Shown here one piece after another: positions 7,543 to 16,171 of a DNA stretch of 64,000 nucleotides. This DNA comes from JAGVSR01 sp963742405 (GTDB taxonomy: Bacteria; Pseudomonadota; Alphaproteobacteria; Rhizobiales; Hyphomicrobiaceae): contig CAVUMB010000004.1 in assembly GCA_963742405.1 (NCBI GenBank), forward strand, positions 1 to 64,000, in the 5' to 3' direction. Under the pieces are notes generated by a model, which searched no databases, was not told the origin of the DNA, and saw only the letters and a program-made list of their open reading frames with translations. The position numbers were made by a program, and so were the translations under genes. Every line of letters begins with the position of its first letter. Position 1 is the stretch's first letter.

Positions 7543-8586
7543 CTAGGCTTTTGCTAAGTCGTCCAGCGTGGCGCGCAGTTGATCGACCGTCGGCTTGGCG
7601 AGGGCCTCGACGCCGGGAATGGCGAGAACCTTCTTGAACAGGTCCTCGATCGACGGACGCGCCGCCGTGATCAACGCTGCCAAGGCGCTCTTTCCGCTCG
7701 TCGGCAGTTTGCCGGATAGACCGCGGACTTTTTCGAGTTCAGCCGTGGCGGATTGCAGCTTCGGGAGGGCTGTCTTGGCAGACGCCTCATCGCTCACGCT
7801 CTGAAGAGCCGACGTGAGGCTATTCATCGTGGTCTGAACCGTGGACTTGAGATCAACTCCGTCGACGGTCAGGCTTTCGGCGACCTGACCCGCTGTCGTT
7901 TTGGCCTGGTCCGCGACCTCGGTGGCGCGATGGCCGAATAACCACCATGCGATTGCAGCGACGGCCAGCAGGCCCAGAGCCCAGTTGAGCCAGGAAGACG
8001 AGGCCTTGGCGGCAGGTGGTGGCACAGGCGTCGCCGCGCTGAAGAGCGGAAGCCCCGTAGATTTCAGGGCATCGGCAAACCCTGAGGGCAGGGCGGCGTT
8101 GATGTTGCTCTTCTGGGCGGCCAGGAGATTGGATAAGCCTGCGGCGTCGAGACCCTGGGATTTCTGCTCCTTACCAAGGACCCCCATCACCGCCGGCGCC
8201 AGCAATCCGATCAGCGACGTGCTCTGTCCTTGGCCGATGCCAACGTATTTGCCGAGTGCACCCGCCACAGCGGGGACGGCGGAGGTTCCCAGGAGCGAGC
8301 CCAGAGCATTCACCCCGCTGTTCACGAGGCCTTGTTGTCCTGCGCCCCCGATCGAGGACGCCAGCGTCTCCAGAATGCCGGGGCTCTGCTGGCTGATCGC
8401 GCCGGCGAGCTTGCGTGCGCCATCGGGGGTGGCGGCAACGTTGGCAAAGCTTTTGAGCAGGGCGGGGACCATGGCCGTCACAGCTTTGCCGGCAATCGCC
8501 TTGTCCAAACCAAGGGCCGACGCAATCCTGGCGATCATGTCCGGCGTGAGATAGTTGAGGGCGAGCGACACAAGATTGGTACTCAT
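7543..8586 (-). CDS. DUF937 protein with one membrane helix
   Basis: This protein has 347 residues from the ATG at 8586 (GGAG upstream; the ATG at 8601 is less likely). Residues 1-175 form a DUF937-type domain (LNYLTPDMIARIASALGLDK, then AVTAMVPALLKSFANVA and PAVMGVLGKEQ). A Pro/Ala linker leads to one membrane helix (about 199-217, WLNWALGLLAVAAIAWWLFG) and a C-terminal helical part (220-347) like the BON-adjacent or OmpA-linked tails of similar proteins, but with no motif I can name. DUF937 (YidB-like) function is unknown. It is the first gene of the minus-strand group and is divergent from the L,D-transpeptidase, and a second DUF937 gene at 28998 also sits beside transpeptidase sequence. 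This points to an envelope role. Confidence 0.8.
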   Translation of the reverse strand: MSTNLVSLALNYLTPDMIARIASALGLDKAIAGKAVTAMVPALLKSFANVAATPDGARKLAGAISQQSPGILETLASSIGGAGQQGLVNSGVNALGSLLGTSAVPAVAGALGKYVGIGQGQSTSLIGLLAPAVMGVLGKEQKSQGLDAAGLSNLLAAQKSNINAALPSGFADALKSTGLPLFSAATPVPPPAAKASSSWLNWALGLLAVAAIAWWLFGHRATEVADQAKTTAGQVAESLTVDGVDLKSTVQTTMNSLTSALQSVSDEASAKTALPKLQSATAELEKVRGLSGKLPTSGKSALAALITAARPSIEDLFKKVLAIPGVEALAKPTVDQLRATLDDLAKA

Positions 8587-9438
8587 CGGTACAAACTCCA
8601 AAACAGCGTTTTACAAATCTTTCGCAGTGGAGATCGACAGCGCAAAAAATTCCACGGCAATCATTTTGCAGTTTTGCTAGCGGCACAATGAACAAAAATC
8701 AAACAATTTTCGAACTGAGCGGCAATTAACCGAAAGCCGTCAGAATCCAATCTGGATCAGCGACCTGGGAGGTGGAATGCGTTCGGCCGCTACGAATTTG
8801 AGTCAGGCTTGCGGTCGTCGTCGAGCCTGAGATTGAATAAGCCAACTTGAAACTCTCTCGCTTGGGTGAGGACAAGCTGGCGCTTGGGTGAGGACAAGCT
8901 GGCTCGTTAACTGTCATCACGCGACGGATCGATGATGAAAGAATTACAGGCAAGGGCTTCTCAATGGAGCGAATGACGGATTAGAGTGAAATTCGATTGA
9001 GTCCTAATTTCTGAGTTTCTGTTCTGCCTGTTTCGAAGCTTGCCCAAATGCTTTTTGTTCTGCGTATCTTCCGGGAGCCGGCGACGGTCAGCCTTGTTTA
9101 TTTGGCCGGGGTCGCCATTCTCGGAACGCTGTGCTTCTGGCTTTACGAGTTCACCATATCGCACGGGGTCGACAGTTTGAGGGCACCTGCGTTGCCCGGT
9201 TCGCGTGTCGCATCCCGAGTGGAACGCGAACGGCTGACGTGGAGCCATCAGGCCCCCATTAACTTTGGGCCCATCGGACCACCGGTCGACGGCAACATCC
9301 GAGCCTCTGTCATCCGTTGCCTCCCTGGCCCGCCAACTCGATGAAGCGGAGGCGGCCGAGCTATCGGCGACCCCCGTCGCTCCATTGCGATACATCAACC
9401 CGATAAACAGCATCAATTCCTGGGTGAGTGAGGTTGTC
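8587..9438 (+). other. 852-base gap between DUF937 and L,D-transpeptidase genes
   Basis: This stretch probably holds the divergent promoters. It contains a 22-bp tandem duplication (8859-8902). A possible small membrane-protein frame (9048-9344, one hydrophobic helix VSLVYLAGVAILGTLCFWLY) has no ribosome site or relatives I recognise, and I do not call it a gene. Confidence 0.5.
8859..8902 (+). repeat. 22-bp perfect tandem duplication
   Basis: The unit CGCTTGGGTGAGGACAAGCT plus GG occurs twice without a gap in the non-coding region upstream of the transpeptidase gene. Confidence 0.85.
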
Positions 9439-11300
9439 ATGCGTTCTGTAATGACCGTCATTTTTGCGTCGACTCTCGCTGCGGGGTCTGTGGGACCTGC
9501 CGTGGCCGAGGGGCCCGACAGCGCTGCTCGAGAGTCTTCAGCCCCGATTGTCGCGGACGAGCGAAGCGCGGATTTGCTGGCGGTGATTGCAGAGGCCGAG
9601 ACACGCATGGCGGCCGCGCGCGATCCGGTCGAGAAGGCTTTCCTGTCCCAGATTGCCGGTCACTATCGCGAGCCTGATGCCCGCCCTCACTGGGTGAACG
9701 ACCATAGCCTGAGCGCGACGGGAGTGGCCCTTCGCGAGGAACTCTTGAGGTCGGATGCCTATGGCCTTGACCCCTTCGAACTCGATGTTCCGGCATTGCC
9801 GGTTGATCTCTCCTCGCCGACGAGGCGCGCTGAGGCGGAAGTCAATTTGACAGTGGCGGCGGTTCGCTACGCCTGGCACGCCCGCGGCGGCCGGGTGAAT
9901 GCCTCACAGATCTCGGCCTGGCTCGATGCTGAGCCGAGATCCCTCTATGCCTCCGACGTATTCCGGGCGATCGCTGCCAACGGCGGCGACCCCGTTGCCG
10001 GACTGCGCAGCTTCCACCCTCGACATCCGCAATTTGAGCGGCTGCGGCTGGCCTTTCTCGCGGAGCGTGGGAAGTATGTGGCCGCTTCGGCGCCTGCTAT
10101 TCCTTCCGGAACGCCCATCGAGGCGGGGGACCGGCATCCCGACGTCGTTCTCATCCGGCAGCGTCTGGGCGCCGCGTCCCGCGCCGAGGGCGACGCCAAT
10201 CTTCTCGATCGCGATCTGATGCGGCGGATCTGCGAGGTCCTTGGAGAAGAGTGTTCTCGAAAAAGCCGCGTGGATGACGAGGTCCGCTCTGCGTTGAACG
10301 AGGTAAAGCCCGGCGACCATGCCCCCAATCGCGCGCTGCTCGACAAGTATCTCGTCAATCTCGAGCGCTGGCGCACACTGCCCAACGACCTGGGGCGCCT
10401 TTACATCTGGAACAACCTGCCGGAGTTCACGACCCGTGTCGTGAAGGAGGGTGCGGCGATCCACGAGGAACGGATCATCATCGGTAAGCCGGACACCCAG
10501 ACGCCTGTGTTCGCCGATAGCATGAGCCACATCATTTTCCAGCCGGAGTGGGGCGTTCCTGAATCGATCAAGATCCGCCAGTTGCTTCCGTATCTGAGGG
10601 GTGGCGACTACGGCGTGCTGGCCCGCCGCGGTATGCAGAATTTGCGATGGCAATCGCGTCATCAACCCGGCCCGCATGAAGTGGTCGAACGTCGACATTC
10701 GTAACGTTCCGATCATCCAGGGGCCGGGCCCCGGCAATCCGCTCGGGCGGCTGAAGTTCATGTTCCCCAATCACCATGACGTCTACATGCACGACACGCC
10801 GGACAAGCACTTGTTCGAAAGCTCGGAGCGCATCTTCAGCCATGGCTGCATTCGCGTGCGCAATCCGGAGAGGCTAGCTGAGGTCCTGCTTGGTGAAACC
10901 AAGGGCTGGTCGGCTGCTGATGTCGGTCGTCAGTTGAACGTGAAGACGACGGCGCGGTTCGATCTGGAGCAGCCCATTCCCGTTCATAACACGTACTTTA
11001 CGATCTGGGTCGATCCTGACGGCACCGTGGCCCAGTTCGCCGACGTCTATGGCCACGACAAGCGCTACAGTGAGGCGCTGGCCGGCAAGTCGATCGAGAT
11101 GATCGCGGCCCGAGATCCAGCCCTGGCGCTGAAGAAGAAGAACGACGAGCTGCGCGAAGTCAATCGCTGCCATCTCATCGAAGCCACGACGGAAGGTGGC
11201 GAGCCTGCAGGAGGCGCAGAACAAAACGTCGTCTGGCTGGGCACCATGGAAGACGACAGCTGGATCCTCGCCGGCAACGATTTTCCTCTGGTTCCAATAG
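9439..11300 (+). pseudogene. L,D-transpeptidase (YcbB/LdtD type), two frameshifts
   Basis: The ATG at 9439 follows GTGAGG and starts a signal peptide (MRSVMTVIFASTLAAGSVGP). A long periplasmic domain follows, then the YkuD catalytic domain with SERIFSHGCIRV, whose Cys is the nucleophile for 3-3 cross-links in peptidoglycan. The order (scaffold domain, then catalytic domain) is that of LdtD/YcbB. Two single-base shifts break it. One is near 10640, between RRGMQ and ICDGNRV and before the catalytic Cys; the other is near 11158. The true end is inferred from the copy at 28441-28916: both agree in one frame ending FLW(F/L)Q and TAG at 11298-11300. As written the protein stops before the active site. 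The sequence is otherwise well conserved, so a read error remains possible. Confidence 0.78.
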
Positions 11301-11370
11301 TCTCTGCAAACCGCGCGAAAATGGTACCAGAGATAAGCGTGGGCACTCGAGCAATCCGGATAGCCGTGAG

Positions 11371-11526
11371 ATGTTTTACTGGATCTATGACCTCCCAGCC
11401 TGGACCGTCGCTTTTCTGTTTGCGGCTGTCTTTATCGGCGTCAATTGGTTCGGCGCAATTTTCATTCGGCCCATCCTCAGGGCCTTCTTCCGAGGCCAAG
11501 ATGGCATAAACGATATCGTCGGCTAT
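11371..11526 (+). pseudogene. DUF4239 membrane protein, 5' fragment
   Basis: The frame starts MFYWIYDLPAWTVAFLFAAV, contains one strong membrane helix, and reaches GINDIVGY, where DUF4239 (bestrophin-like) proteins normally continue with a second helix. The match ends at about 11526 and AIM24 sequence begins in another frame. It looks like the first quarter of a gene joined to the last part of an unrelated one. Confidence 0.52.
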
Positions 11527-11537
11527 TCGGGAGAGGG

Positions 11538-11857
11538 TTTCGACCGCGTTCTGGACGGGAGAAGGGTTTGTCCAGTTTCGAACCAAAGTCAGAGGCACGG
11601 GGAAGGTGATCGTTCGGACGGATGGCCCTTTAGAGGAGATCGAGTTGAAATCAGGCCGCTACCTGGCCGAGGGCAAGATCGTCATCGGGCGAACGGGCGA
11701 CATTACCTACACCCTCAAGCGTCCGACGCGCACGTACTTGGGCTACCTCATGGCAGGTGAGTTATATCTGCGGTGCTACGAGGGGTCGGGTCGCTTGCTC
11801 GTATGCAGCACGCCGTATTGGCGCGTACAGTTTCAGAGAGTTATGCGCCCGAGATGA
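11538..11857 (+). pseudogene. AIM24-family protein, C-terminal part
   Basis: This open frame reads WTGEGFVQFRTKVRGTGKVI, then ELKSGRYLAEGKIVIGRTGD and GELYLRCYEGSGRLLVCSTP before TGA at 11855-11857. The beta-rich pattern with repeated GEG..R..GTG and a terminal PYW is that of AIM24 (TIGR00266-like) proteins. The N-terminal half and a start codon are missing, because the region upstream is DUF4239 sequence. AIM24 proteins have no settled molecular role. It may still be translated from an internal ATG at 11606, but that would be an incomplete domain. Confidence 0.5.
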
Positions 11858-11907
11858 GGAAGACAGTATTGGGTCTCCAAAGGTGCTATCGGGCCGATTA
11901 TGACGCA

Positions 11908-11969
11908 GATGACCCCGAGTCTCCGCTCGCTCACGCCGCAAACTGTCTCAAAGCATTCGACGACGGACA
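11908..11969 (+). repeat. 62-bp duplicated fragment, copy 2
   Basis: This matches 4999-5060 at 61 of 62 positions. Here the coding-like frame extends further upstream (MRKTVLGLQRCYRADYDADD, from about 11852), so this copy keeps more of the original sequence. It ends about 40 bases before the left end of the IS1182-type element. Confidence 0.75.
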
Positions 11970-12011
11970 TGCCGGTGAACAACGGATCCGGCGCCGCTAT
12001 GTCCGAGTTGG

Positions 12012-13624
12012 GCCGATTTTGTTGCAGAAGTCAGCTTTATCGACGGTTCCCGGCGGTGGCGACTTTTAAGAAGCAGGGCTCGCGGCCTCTTGCACCGCCT
12101 TGCGGAGGCTTCGGCGACGCAGTGGCACCGACGCTTGATGCAACCTAAGCCACGGAACGCTACGCAACACACGCAGTGGCCGCGTCTGGCGGGTGAACCG
12201 TCCACTTCGCGAGGCGCCGCAGGTTCTGGGCGATGGCGGCCAGCGTGAACTCAAACTGCGCGCCCGCCGGTCCTCTCAGTCTCAGCCGGCCCATCCGAAG
12301 AATGCGCTTCAGATGGGCGAACAGCATCTCGACCTTCTTGCGATCACGGCGGGTCTGCTCATAGGCAGCGGTTTTGGCAACGGCGCGGGCGACATCGCGT
12401 GCTGCCTCGTGAATGTGCCGCGTAATCTTGCGGCAGGGCGTCTTCGGGCTGCATCTCGACTTGAGTGGGCACGAGCGGCAATCGGCGACCCGCGAGAAGT
12501 AGGAGATCATGTCATCACCGCGTGGCATGCGCTTTCTGCTCGACCGGGGCAGTAGCTTGCCGTTGGGGCAGACGTAGCAATCTTGCCCGTTGTCGTAGAT
12601 GAAGTCCTCTCGGCTGAACGTGCCGTCGTCACGCTTCGATTTATCGATGACGGGAACGTGCGGCTCGATACCTTTCTCATCGACCAGAAAGTGTAGATTG
12701 GGCGCCGATCCGTAAGCGGTGTCGGCGACAAGGCAATCCGGCTTGATGCCGAAGGTTGCCTCGGTCCTGTTGATCATCGTCTGCGAGGCGCCGACTTCGG
12801 CCTGTCGTATCGCCCGAGACGCCTCGACATCCATGATGATGCCGAACTTCACGTCGATAAGATAGTTGTCAGCGTAGGCGAAGAATGCGGCGTTGCGCAG
12901 CGCGCCGGTCCATTGCGCTGCCGGATCGGCGGGCGCAATGAACTTTGGTACGACATCAGTAGCGGCACCCCAGGCGGGTTCATCGAGGCTGGCGAGATAG
13001 TCCTGCACGGCACGTCTTGCCGTCTCCGGATCGATCTCGTGGCTCCATTTGTCACCCGGCGTCGAGCGGCACTTGTTGGCATCGGCCGCTATCAGGCTCG
13101 CGTCGACAGCAAAGCCGTTGCCGCCAACCAGCCCCACCCTGATGCACGATGCGACGATGCGCTCGAAGACACTTCGAAAGACATCCTGATCGCGAAAGCG
13201 CTCGTTACGGGCGCGCGTGAAAGCGGAGTGATCGGGGATATTGTCCTCGATACCGAGACCGCAGAACCAGCGATAGGCGAGATTCAGCTGCACCTCGCGG
13301 CAGAGCGCGCGCTCCGAGCGGATCGCGAACACGTAGCCCAGAATGAGCATCCGGATCATCAGCTCCGGATCGGTCGACGGCCGACCAGTATGGGAATAGT
13401 GCGGCGCCAGCTCGGAGCGAACCCACGACAGGTCGAGAACAGCTGCTATATGCCGAACCTGATGATCGTCGGGAACTATGGCATCGAGATCGAAAGCATA
13501 GAACAGCTGGCCCTGCTCACTTTTGCGCCGCCCCATCATCGAACCGCTCCGTCGATGGCCGTCTCACAACGATGGAATCACGCTTCGCCCGCAGCCTCAA
13601 GCCAGTTCTGCAACAAAATCGGCC
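12012..13624 (-). mobile_element. IS1182-type insertion sequence, intact copy
   Basis: The element is bounded by perfect 19-bp inverted repeats: GGCCGATTTTGTTGCAGAA at 12012-12030 and its reverse complement ending at 13624. It is about 1613 bp and carries one transposase gene on the minus strand. I see no matching target duplication in the flanks. A decayed copy of the same element, in the same orientation, lies at 19213-20828. Confidence 0.88.
12160..13539 (-). CDS. IS1182-family transposase
   Basis: This 459-residue DDE transposase has the IS1182 layout. An N-terminal DUF772-like domain (GRPSTDPELMIRMLILGYVF, residues about 52-71) is followed by a catalytic core with Asp in GFAVDASLIAADANK (141-155) and LVADTAYG (272-279), a cysteine-rich insert (CYVCPNGKLLPR and CRSCPLKSRC) and a C-terminal core helix with the catalytic Glu (RKKVEMLFAHLKRILRMGRL). 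The frame is uninterrupted and the ends are perfect, so this copy is probably active and could supply transposase to the decayed copy. The start is preceded by promoter-like sequence inside the element. Confidence 0.9.
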   Translation of the reverse strand: MMGRRKSEQGQLFYAFDLDAIVPDDHQVRHIAAVLDLSWVRSELAPHYSHTGRPSTDPELMIRMLILGYVFAIRSERALCREVQLNLAYRWFCGLGIEDNIPDHSAFTRARNERFRDQDVFRSVFERIVASCIRVGLVGGNGFAVDASLIAADANKCRSTPGDKWSHEIDPETARRAVQDYLASLDEPAWGAATDVVPKFIAPADPAAQWTGALRNAAFFAYADNYLIDVKFGIIMDVEASRAIRQAEVGASQTMINRTEATFGIKPDCLVADTAYGSAPNLHFLVDEKGIEPHVPVIDKSKRDDGTFSREDFIYDNGQDCYVCPNGKLLPRSSRKRMPRGDDMISYFSRVADCRSCPLKSRCSPKTPCRKITRHIHEAARDVARAVAKTAAYEQTRRDRKKVEMLFAHLKRILRMGRLRLRGPAGAQFEFTLAAIAQNLRRLAKWTVHPPDAATACVA

Positions 13625-13728
13625 ATGACCGGACATTCACGGCTACTGGCGGCTGATTTCCAGATACTTGTGAAAGTCACATTCAACTGGCAATATTTTC
13701 TAAGCGCGTTTTGAATGGAGATTGCCGG

Positions 13729-15762
13729 ATGGGGCGCTTGGCTTTGTCTAGTATTTTGTTGGCCGCCTTAGTGGCTGCCGTGGTGCCCAGTCCAGGAACT
13801 GCCCAAGATACGGCGCAAACCATTTTTCACGGCGGACGCATTCTGACGATGGCAGGCGACAAGCCGACCTATGTCGAAGCCCTTGCTGTGAAAGACGGTA
13901 AAATCTTTTTCGCCGGAATCAAAGATCAAGCCCTTTCGCTGAAGGGAGATGCGACCAAAGTCGTGGATCTTGAAGGCAAGGCTCTGTTACCGGCATTCAT
14001 CGACGCACACAGTCACTACATAAACTCGTTGCTTGTCGCCAATCAGGCAAAGCTATATGCGCCACCCTCCGGCCCCGGGAAAGATGTTGGGAGTATCATT
14101 GCCGAACTGAAGAAGTTCGCCAATGACCGCAACATACCCAAGGGTGAGCTAATCGTGGGCTACGGCTACGACGATTCAGTCATGCCCGACGGCCGCCTGC
14201 TCAACCGCGAAGATCTCGACGAGGCGTTTCCCGACAACCCCGTTCGTGTCGATCACGTCTCCATGCACGGCGCGGTTTTGAACACGCTTGCGCTGAAGAA
14301 ATACGGCATCTCAGCGGAAACGAAGACACCACCGGGCGGCATTATCGTCCGCAAGCCAGGGACCGAGGAGCCCTGGGGGCTGATCATGGAGACGGCGTTC
14401 CTGCCGGTGGTGGAACAATCCGAGCCGATGACCGCGCAACAGGAGATCGAATGGAGCCGGGCGGGCCAGATGCTGTACGCGGAGGCTGGCATCACGACGG
14501 CTCACGAGGGGGCGTCGCACCTGCCCCAATTGCAGTCGATGATCCGCGCCAGTGATGCTGGTGCCAATATCATTGATATCGTAGCCTATCCCTTCGTCAC
14601 TGATGCGGACAAAGTGCTCGCCACGTTGCCTGTTACGGAGTGGGGCAAGTACAAGAACCGATTCAAAATCGGTGGGATCAAGATAACACTGGACGGTTCA
14701 CCGCAGGGCCGTACTGCATTCTTCACGACGCCGTATCTGAAAGGCGGTCCAGGCGGCGAGAAGAACTGGAAAGGCGAGCCGACCTTTCCGACGGAACTCG
14801 CAAACGCGCTGGTGCAGAAAGTTTATAATCTGAAGGTTCCGCTCACCATTCACACGAACGGCGATGCGGCCATCGACGCTTTCCTAAGAGCCTACGAACT
14901 CGCACGCAATGGCGACTACAGCCAGCCTTGGAACGTCACGACAATTCACACGCAGTTTCTGCGGAAGGACCAAATCCCGAAATTCGTAGAATACAAGATC
15001 AGACCCTCTTTCTATACCCTGCATACTTTCTACTTTGCTGATACGCACATCGCCAACCGCGGAGAAGCGCAGGCTACCTACATCAGCCCCATGCGGGACG
15101 CCATCGACGCCGGGCTGCGCCCGACGAACCACACGGACTTCGTCGTCGCCCCGCTTGATCAGATGATGATGCTTTGGTCGGCGGTGAACCGGATTTCACG
15201 CGCTGGTGCAGAGGTGGGGCCCGGTCAACGGGTGACACCATTCGAGGGTCTGAAGACCATGACCGAATGGGCCGCCGAGCAATACGGTGAAGCGGACCGA
15301 AAGGGAACGCTCGAAGTCGGCAAGCTCGCCGACCTGGTAATCCTCGATAAGGATCCGATCGACGTCGATCCGGCGAACATCAAAGACGTCAAGGTCGTGG
15401 AGACCATCAAGGAAGGCGAGACAATCTACCCGGCGTCGCTCAGCACGGTTAAGCCGCCCTCGGCTCCAGTCACCAACCTGAAAGGCATCTATTCCTGGGC
15501 TGCCCACGTCTGCGACATGGCGGGCGTAAACACTGCGGCACACAAGGAATGGACGCTGACTGCACTGAATGGAGTGACAATTAAAACGCAATCTCCTCCA
15601 ACGATGACATTCGCACATGGAAAGCTGTCGATCTTTGGCGGCGTCAACCGACTGAGCGGGTCATATGCTTTGGTACGGAACACGGTGACCATGAGCGATC
15701 TCGCCAGCACTAAGATGGCCGGTCCCTCCGGAACTCATGGAATTGGAGAAGAGCTTCGCTAA
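13729..15762 (+). CDS. secreted YtcJ-like amidohydrolase fused to a META domain
   Basis: The ATG at 13729 has GGAG eight bases upstream. Residues 1-25 are a signal peptide (LALSSILLAALVAAVVPSPG). The amidohydrolase domain (about 30-585) shows the metal-binding FIDAHSHY (H94, H96), IHTNGDAAIDAF and NHTDFVV, and ends in KGTLEVGKLADLVILDKDPI. This family hydrolyses C-N bonds, but the substrate cannot be told from sequence. Residues 590 onward resemble the META/HslJ fold (EWTLTALNG, MTFAHGKLSIFGGVNRLSGS). The open frame ends at 15762, but a one-base shift in the CCC at about 15725-15735 restores PELMELEKSFAKALRSVDSF through to a TAA at 15857-15859. The full product would be about 709 residues. 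Confidence 0.85.
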   Translation: MGRLALSSILLAALVAAVVPSPGTAQDTAQTIFHGGRILTMAGDKPTYVEALAVKDGKIFFAGIKDQALSLKGDATKVVDLEGKALLPAFIDAHSHYINSLLVANQAKLYAPPSGPGKDVGSIIAELKKFANDRNIPKGELIVGYGYDDSVMPDGRLLNREDLDEAFPDNPVRVDHVSMHGAVLNTLALKKYGISAETKTPPGGIIVRKPGTEEPWGLIMETAFLPVVEQSEPMTAQQEIEWSRAGQMLYAEAGITTAHEGASHLPQLQSMIRASDAGANIIDIVAYPFVTDADKVLATLPVTEWGKYKNRFKIGGIKITLDGSPQGRTAFFTTPYLKGGPGGEKNWKGEPTFPTELANALVQKVYNLKVPLTIHTNGDAAIDAFLRAYELARNGDYSQPWNVTTIHTQFLRKDQIPKFVEYKIRPSFYTLHTFYFADTHIANRGEAQATYISPMRDAIDAGLRPTNHTDFVVAPLDQMMMLWSAVNRISRAGAEVGPGQRVTPFEGLKTMTEWAAEQYGEADRKGTLEVGKLADLVILDKDPIDVDPANIKDVKVVETIKEGETIYPASLSTVKPPSAPVTNLKGIYSWAAHVCDMAGVNTAAHKEWTLTALNGVTIKTQSPPTMTFAHGKLSIFGGVNRLSGSYALVRNTVTMSDLASTKMAGPSGTHGIGEELR

Positions 15763-15859
15763 GGCGCTGCGATCTGTCGATTCCTTCAAGGTGTCTGGAA
15801 ATGAATTGACGTTGTCGACCGACGGAAAGGTAGTCGCGGCTTTTAAGACCGCAAATTAA

Positions 15860-16171
15860 TGTTCGCGATTGCCGCAATTCGGACAGCGAGAGGTAAAGAG
15901 CCTTCGGATTGCGGGTTGCCTGCTTCGTTTCGCGGCGAAAGACAGGCTGTCGCCCCCGCCCTGGATGGCTCGCCGGTGGCCGCTTGGGGTCAAAACTCCC
16001 CGTTCCACCGCTGTCCGAGTGACCGCAGCTCTGCCTCAGGAAGCGGAAAGTCCACGTGCATTTTCGCCGTTCGGCAGCTTGACCTTTAACACCGGACTTA
16101 GAAAAGCGACGACCGTTCGTCAGCGTCGGGCCAATTGCAGACGATCGAGTTGCACGATGACAGTGGTCGAA
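15860..16171 (+). other. gap with dispersed repeat copy 2
   Basis: No gene is seen. The stretch carries the 63-bp repeat at 16071-16133, placed about 40 bases beyond the end of the minus-strand regulator gene. Confidence 0.5.
16071..16133 (+). repeat. dispersed 63-bp repeat, copy 2
   Basis: This matches 4563-4625 at 58 of 63 positions. The last bases continue as AATTGCAGAC, a string also found just outside the right end of the decayed IS1182 copy (20827-20838). Confidence 0.75.
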
